64,000 nt of DNA from the NCBI RefSeq assembly GCF_014655715.1, contig NZ_BNBM01000001.1, positions 746,742-810,741 on the forward strand. Direction: 5' to 3'. This document shows, piece after piece, positions 62,836 to 64,000 of the stretch. The notes under the pieces are model-generated. The model made no database searches. It was not told where the DNA came from and saw only the letters and a list, made by a program, of their open reading frames with translations. Position 1 is the first letter of the stretch; every line of letters starts with the position of its first letter. This stretch comes from Streptomyces lanatus. GTDB taxonomy: Bacteria; Actinomycetota; Actinomycetes; Streptomycetales; Streptomycetaceae. Position numbers and translations under genes: made by a program.

Positions 62836-63677
62836 CCGCCGCCATAACCGTCGATGCCCGGCTGCCGGTCCGCCGCCGCCCCGTGCTGGTGATCGCCGGG
62901 GCCGCCTTTCTCGCCCTCGTGGTCCTGGCCGCCGCCTTCGCGCCCCTCCTCGCGCCGTACGCCCCCGACGCCGTGGACCTGTCGGCCTCCCTGGTCGGCA
63001 CGGGCGGCGACCATCCGCTCGGCACCGACGCCTCCGGGCAGGACCTGCTCTCGCGCGTCCTGTACGGCGCCCGCACCAGCCTGATCGCCCCGCTCGCGCT
63101 GCTGGCCATCGCCGCGCTGCTCGGAGTCACCCTGGGCACGGTCGCCGCCTGGCGCGGCGGCTGGGTCGACACGCTGGTGTCCCGGGTCACCGACGTGATG
63201 TACGCCTTCCCCGGCCTGCTGTTCGTCGTGCTGATCATCGCGGTGTTCGGGGCGGGCATCACCACGTCCGTCCTGGGCCTCGGGCTGGCCTTCGCCCCGA
63301 CGATCGCCAAGTACACCCGCAGCGTGGCGCTCACCGAGCGGGCCAAGCCCTACGTCGACGCCTATCGCGTGCAGGGCATGGGCGGCGTGCGGATCTGCGT
63401 ACGACACCTCGTGCCCAACCTCGCCCGGTCGATCGTCGGGTACCTCGTGGTGCTGTTCGGCGAGGCGCTGATGAGCCTGGCCACCCTCAGCTATCTGGGG
63501 TTCGGCTCCCAACCGCCGAGCTCCGACTGGGGGTTGATGGTGCAGGAGGGCCAGGCGGCCATCGTCCAGGGTGCCCTGCTGCCCGCGCTGGTGCCGGGCA
63601 CCGCCATCGCCGCCGTCGTGGTGGCCTTCAACGTGGTCGGGGTCTGGGCCGCCGACCGGCTCGGCGCCAGGAGGTAA
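62832..63677 (+). CDS. ABC transporter permease (DppC type)
   Basis: 281 residues. Typical DppC features are the periplasmic HPLGTDASGQDLLSRVLYGA block and the EAA loop VDAYRVQGMGGVRICVRHLV. It pairs with DppB to form the channel. The stop is 6 bp before the ATPase start. Confidence 0.92.
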   Translation: MTAAITVDARLPVRRRPVLVIAGAAFLALVVLAAAFAPLLAPYAPDAVDLSASLVGTGGDHPLGTDASGQDLLSRVLYGARTSLIAPLALLAIAALLGVTLGTVAAWRGGWVDTLVSRVTDVMYAFPGLLFVVLIIAVFGAGITTSVLGLGLAFAPTIAKYTRSVALTERAKPYVDAYRVQGMGGVRICVRHLVPNLARSIVGYLVVLFGEALMSLATLSYLGFGSQPPSSDWGLMVQEGQAAIVQGALLPALVPGTAIAAVVVAFNVVGVWAADRLGARR

Positions 63678-63683
63678 CGCCCC

Positions 63684-64000
63684 ATGCTGCTCGACATCCA
63701 GAACCTCACCCTGGGCCTGCCCGGCGCGGCCCGGCCCCTGCTCGCCGAGGTGAGCCTCAGGGTCGGCGCCGGGGAGACCGTCGGTCTCGTCGGCGAGTCC
63801 GGCTCGGGCAAGTCCACCACCGCGAAGACGGTGCTACGGCTGCTGCCCGAGGCGGCGTCGGTCACCGGCCGTGTCCTGGTCGACGGCACGGACGTGCTCG
63901 CGCTGGACGGGGCCGGGCTGCGCGCCCACCGGGCCGGTACGGTCGCGATGGTCCACCAGGACCCGCGCTCCGCCCTCAACCCGGTGCGCCGCGTCGGTGA
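63684..64000 (+). CDS. ABC transporter ATP-binding protein (DppD type), 3'-truncated by window edge
   Basis: About 105 residues are seen. ATG after GGAGG (63670-63674). Walker A is GESGSGKST (residues 37-45) and the Q-loop VHQDPRSALNP follows, which is typical of DppD/OppD. The remaining domain and any DppF partner lie beyond the window. Confidence 0.9.
   Translation, partial: MLLDIQNLTLGLPGAARPLLAEVSLRVGAGETVGLVGESGSGKSTTAKTVLRLLPEAASVTGRVLVDGTDVLALDGAGLRAHRAGTVAMVHQDPRSALNPVRRVG

Overview
The window is high-GC actinobacterial DNA and is most likely chromosomal Streptomyces. The grounds are strong third-position GC, many GTG starts, 4-nt stop/start overlaps inside operons, SpoIIE-type phosphatases with PAS/GAF and ATPase modules, a B12 riboswitch on metE, and a GC-rich dispersed repeat of a kind I know from Streptomyces intergenic regions. 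I see no rRNA, tRNA, CRISPR array, transposase or phage gene. The left and right ends both cut through genes.

Layout. 1-2476: the end of a lysine/2-oxoadipate catabolic operon (HglS-like DUF1338 protein and an ALDH7-type dehydrogenase). 2473-6671 (minus): a FadR-type GntR regulator, a small flavin-split-barrel protein, a polar amino-acid ABC transporter and a gutted proline-racemase gene. 6934-12830 (plus, divergent): a five-gene operon (two proline-racemase-family enzymes, a DadA-like oxidase, a DapA-like aldolase/deaminase, an aldehyde dehydrogenase) that fits hydroxyproline to 2-oxoglutarate. 13014-18536: a RamB-like regulator divergent from aceA, aceB and a 3-hydroxyacyl-CoA dehydrogenase (glyoxylate shunt). 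18614-21459: a terminator, a cobalamin riboswitch and metE. 21595-25777: an ECF sigma factor with a SnoaL-like tail, a two-gene module sharing a QHNHG-x-G motif, a kinase-fold phosphotransferase and a DUF2236-like protein.

25753-32748 resembles a dormancy/hypoxia (DosR/OsdR-type) locus in disarray. It has a DosS-like two-GAF kinase, a split-barrel protein, the 33-codon stub of a universal stress protein, an in-frame fusion of a SulP permease start to the back half of a NarL-type response regulator, and a second regulator whose receiver lacks its phosphorylatable Asp. Two pairs of GGGCCG-NN-CGGCCC-like boxes, each pair 20 bp apart, lie in the gaps. 32904-34235 encodes a secreted protein made almost wholly of Lys-Pro-(Ala/Ser)-(Tyr/His)-Pro repeats. 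Next come an MFS transporter, a LysR regulator and a tightly overlapped seven-gene aromatic ring-cleavage operon (36928-43728).

43725-57937 is signalling-rich. It holds four PP2C/SpoIIE phosphatases (43725, 46401, 49415 and 55253), IclR and LysR regulators, an M20 hydrolase, and a DUF4097 protein divergent from a regulator with an IS30-like helix-turn-helix, across an AT-rich operator region. 58015-64000 holds an RpiR regulator divergent from a C45-type self-processing amidohydrolase and a DppA/B/C/D-type ABC importer that runs off the right end.

Taken together the window is a catabolic and regulatory region: local regulators sit beside self-contained operons for lysine, hydroxyproline, acetate/fatty acid, aromatic and peptide/amide substrates. 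The most unusual material lies at 22585-23650 and 28443-34235.
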